Below are positions 6,066-8,017 of a stretch of DNA of 8,017 nt, one piece after another. Positions within the stretch are counted from its first letter, which is position 1, and each line of letters opens with the position of its first letter. Source of the DNA: Desulfobacula sp. Lineage in GTDB: Bacteria > Desulfobacterota > Desulfobacteria > Desulfobacterales > Desulfobacteraceae. The stretch lies in NCBI GenBank assembly GCA_027858355.1, contig JAQICW010000130.1, positions 1-8,017 of the forward strand, given 5' to 3'. The notes below the pieces were generated by a model. The model was not told the origin of the DNA and made no database searches. It saw only the letters and a program-made list of their open reading frames with translations. A program made the position numbers and the translations under genes.

Positions 6066-7842
6066 AATCCTGCCTGAAATCCTTTCCAATCAGATTGCAG
6101 CAGGTGAAGTGGTACAAAGGCCTTCATCCATTGTTAAGGAGCTTGTTGAAAACAGTATTGATGCCGGCGCCACAAGTATAAGCGTGGAAATTGAAAAAGG
6201 GGGGAAATCTTTAATCCGGATTTCAGATAACGGCTGCGGTCTTTCAAAGGACGACGCGCTTTTATCCATTGAAAGGTATGCCACAAGTAAAATATTTACC
6301 AAACAAGACCTTTTTTCCATCTCAACCATGGGATTTCGGGGAGAGGCTCTTCCTTCCATTGCATCCGTGTCAAAATTTACCCTTGTGACAAGAACAAAAA
6401 AATCTGATATTGGAACAAAAATTGATATTGTGGGCGGTAAAATAAGGGATGTGTCTGATGCAGGAGCGCCCGTTGGAACCATGGTGGAAGTGAAGAATCT
6501 TTTTTTTAATACGCCGGCGCGAAAGAAATTTTTAAAATCCGATAATACTGAAACAAGTCATATTGCCGATATGATATCTGGTATGGCCCTTGGAAATTCT
6601 CATATCCAGTTCAGATTGTTTTTAAACAAGAACCTGGTAAAGAACTTTTCATTGTCTGATGATCTGTTCCAACGATCTATAAATGTACTGGGAAAAGATG
6701 TTTCCAAAAATCTTTACAAGATAGAGTACGCAGATGATTTTATGGATATAAACGGTTTTGCTGTTGATCCAAAGGTTGTCCGCAGCAGTTCTTCAAAGAT
6801 TTTTCTTTTTGTGAACAACAGGCTGATTTATGACAGGGGACTTATTTCTGCAATTTTTCAGGGGTATAAAGAAAGAATAATGAAAGGCAGATTTCCTTTA
6901 GCTGTCCTGTTTATTAAAATTCCCTTTGACCAGGTGGATGTAAATGTTCATCCTTCCAAACGTGAAATTAAGTTCTTTGATCATCAAAGGGTCTATCAGA
7001 CTGTAGCACAGGAAATAGGGAAAATGCTTTTAAAATCCCAAGAAAATTTTACAGGGCCTTTAAAATCCAGAGCAATTGAGAATAGGTCGCAGGATCTGTA
7101 TCAAGGCAGCACAAAAGAAAGTGTAAAGGATTCTTTTCATAAAGTTGAGCAATCCGTCTTTGAATGGGGTATAGATTCAAGCTTGGGCTATGCTCAAAAA
7201 GAGAAAGGCATTGAACAGAAGGCGGGAAGCCCTTCCCCTTCTGTTTACTCCTTTTTAGAACCCAATACTCTGAAAATACTTGGCCAGGTGATGGGAACTT
7301 ATATCCTGGCTGAATCAGAAGCAGGGTTGATGATGATTGACCAGCATGCAGCCCATGAAAGGATTGTTTATGAATCCTTAAAAAAAAGATATCTCTCCCT
7401 TGAAGTGATAAGCCAGAATTTGATGGTTCCGGAAATCCTGGAATTCAATTTTAAGGAATCAGATATCCTTGTTGATATTTCCAGGGATCTGGCCGGTCTT
7501 GGTATTATTATCGAGCCTTTTGGCAAAAATACATTTGTAATAAAATCCATCCCGTCCATCATCGATGAAAAAGAAGTAAAACCCATCATAATAGAAATCA
7601 TAGAAAAAATTCTTAAAGATAAAAATGATTTTTCAAAAGAAAACTGGCTTGAAGAATGCCTGATTTTGATGTCCTGCCACAGCGCTGTCCGGGCAAATAA
7701 ATCTATGAATATAAAGGAAATGGAAAAACTCCTTGAAGATCTTGAAAAATGTGATAACCCAATGCATTGCCCCCATGGAAGACCGACCATGATAATCATA
7801 CAAAAAGCTGAAATGGAAAAGCTGTTTAAAAGAGTTGTTTGA
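6052..7842 (+). CDS. mutL: DNA mismatch repair protein MutL (endonuclease type)
   Basis: MutL links mismatch recognition by MutS to strand removal. The N-terminal GHKL ATPase has its motifs in order: 'KELVENSIDAGA' (general base Glu30, Mg-binding Asn34), 'DNGCGL' (~59-64), 'MGFRGEALPSIASVS' (~97-111) and 'FNTPARKKFLK' (~153-163). The transducer domain ends with 'DVNVHPSKREIKFFD' near residue 300. A poorly conserved linker (~330-405) leads to the C-terminal dimerisation domain. That domain carries the metal-binding endonuclease motifs: DQHA-x2-E-x4-E (430-441), the C-x4-R motif ('SCHSAVRA', Cys542 and Arg547) and CPHGRP (573-578). Such MutL proteins nick DNA themselves and occur where MutH is absent. 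Length (596 aa) is normal and all key residues are present. The ATG at 6052 has AAGG (6038-6041) ten bases upstream and overlaps the end of the preceding small gene. Confidence 0.97.
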   Translation: MTTIRILPEILSNQIAAGEVVQRPSSIVKELVENSIDAGATSISVEIEKGGKSLIRISDNGCGLSKDDALLSIERYATSKIFTKQDLFSISTMGFRGEALPSIASVSKFTLVTRTKKSDIGTKIDIVGGKIRDVSDAGAPVGTMVEVKNLFFNTPARKKFLKSDNTETSHIADMISGMALGNSHIQFRLFLNKNLVKNFSLSDDLFQRSINVLGKDVSKNLYKIEYADDFMDINGFAVDPKVVRSSSSKIFLFVNNRLIYDRGLISAIFQGYKERIMKGRFPLAVLFIKIPFDQVDVNVHPSKREIKFFDHQRVYQTVAQEIGKMLLKSQENFTGPLKSRAIENRSQDLYQGSTKESVKDSFHKVEQSVFEWGIDSSLGYAQKEKGIEQKAGSPSPSVYSFLEPNTLKILGQVMGTYILAESEAGLMMIDQHAAHERIVYESLKKRYLSLEVISQNLMVPEILEFNFKESDILVDISRDLAGLGIIIEPFGKNTFVIKSIPSIIDEKEVKPIIIEIIEKILKDKNDFSKENWLEECLILMSCHSAVRANKSMNIKEMEKLLEDLEKCDNPMHCPHGRPTMIIIQKAEMEKLFKRVV

Positions 7843-7865
7843 TTGCGTTGTATGATGTATATAAT
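7839..7865 (+). promoter_or_regulatory. Possible promoter for the exported-protein gene
   Basis: A perfect -10 box TATAAT (7860-7865) lies just after mutL, about 50 bases before the next start codon. The -35 match is poor: TTGATT (7839-7844) with a 15-base spacer, or TTGTTT (7835-7840) with 19. No clear terminator separates it from mutL, so readthrough from mutL is also likely. Confidence 0.3.
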
Positions 7866-7915
7866 TGCCAAAATAAAAAAACATGATTTTTAGAACCATA
7901 TAAAGGAGTTGTATT

Positions 7916-8017
7916 TTGAAGCCCAATAAAATGATGAGAAACGCGTGGCTATTTGTTGTTGTTTTGTCAATTTTTACTATAGTCACTATCACCCCGGGCC
8001 TGTGTTCCCAGCCGAAA
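7916..8017 (+). CDS. Exported protein, N-terminus only (cut by window end)
   Basis: The start is the TTG at 7916: the strong ribosome site AAAGGAG (7902-7908) is seven bases upstream, whereas the ATG codons at 7931 and 7934 are 22 or more bases away. From the TTG the frame stays open to the window edge for 34 codons. It encodes a classical Sec signal peptide: a basic start (MKPNKMMRNAW), a hydrophobic core (LFVVVLSIFTIVTIT, ~12-26) and 'PGLCSQPK', with cleavage likely near the Cys-Ser-Gln. The Cys lacks a proper lipobox (PGL precedes it, with no Leu at -3 and no small residue at -1), so a lipoprotein is unlikely. The mature part lies outside the window and no function can be given. Confidence 0.7.
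   Translation, partial: MKPNKMMRNAWLFVVVLSIFTIVTITPGLCSQPK

Noticed and set aside
7368..7992. Two overlapping minus-strand open frames across the mutL 3' end and downstream gap
   Set aside because: They lie opposite conserved MutL sequence, overlap each other, and show no ribosome site or recognisable protein features.

Overview
The window looks like a piece of a low-to-moderate GC deltaproteobacterial (Desulfobacterota) chromosome, most probably from a Desulfobacteraceae-like sulfate reducer. This rests on gene content: a B12-type radical SAM protein, a TM-SPOR protein between argS and gatC, a GatCA amidotransferase, and an endonuclease-type MutL. It is an inference, not a sequence match. 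No phage, IS element or CRISPR array is visible; this is mostly housekeeping DNA.

Layout. Positions 2-604 hold the 3' part of a radical SAM gene (+). Positions 654-941 hold a complete minus-strand serine tRNA unit: a sigma70-type promoter with a GC-rich discriminator, tRNA-Ser(UGA), tRNA-Ser(GCU), and a rho-independent terminator. A strong plus-strand promoter at 990-1017 then starts a tight operon: an unrecognised 150-aa protein with an acidic tail, argS, a membrane-anchored SPOR-domain protein, and gatC. The junctions are a few bases or overlapping. After gatC comes a 16-bp tandem repeat, then gatA, a heptamer repeat, a 60-aa unknown protein whose end overlaps mutL, and mutL. The window closes on the signal-peptide start of an exported protein that begins at a TTG codon.

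How the genes fit together. ArgS charges tRNA-Arg. GatC and GatA are two of the three subunits that convert misacylated Glu-tRNAGln and/or Asp-tRNAAsn; gatB is not in the window. The two serine tRNAs add to a translation theme. SPOR and MutL belong to cell-envelope/division and mismatch repair, so the rest of the operon is co-expressed housekeeping rather than one pathway.

The most notable signal is in gatA. The reading frame is intact over 4349-5818 except for one TAG at codon 368, where the family has an aromatic residue (usually Tyr or Phe). Strongly conserved GatA sequence continues in the same frame to a normal TGA. Either this organism reads TAG as an amino acid (pyrrolysine is known in some Desulfobacterota), or a suppressor exists, or this is a fresh mutation or sequence error. 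Both genes here that end at TAG have a TGA in frame 2-4 codons later, which fits leaky or reassigned TAG but is weak evidence. A second oddity is that both gatC and gatA have their stop codons inside short tandem repeats.
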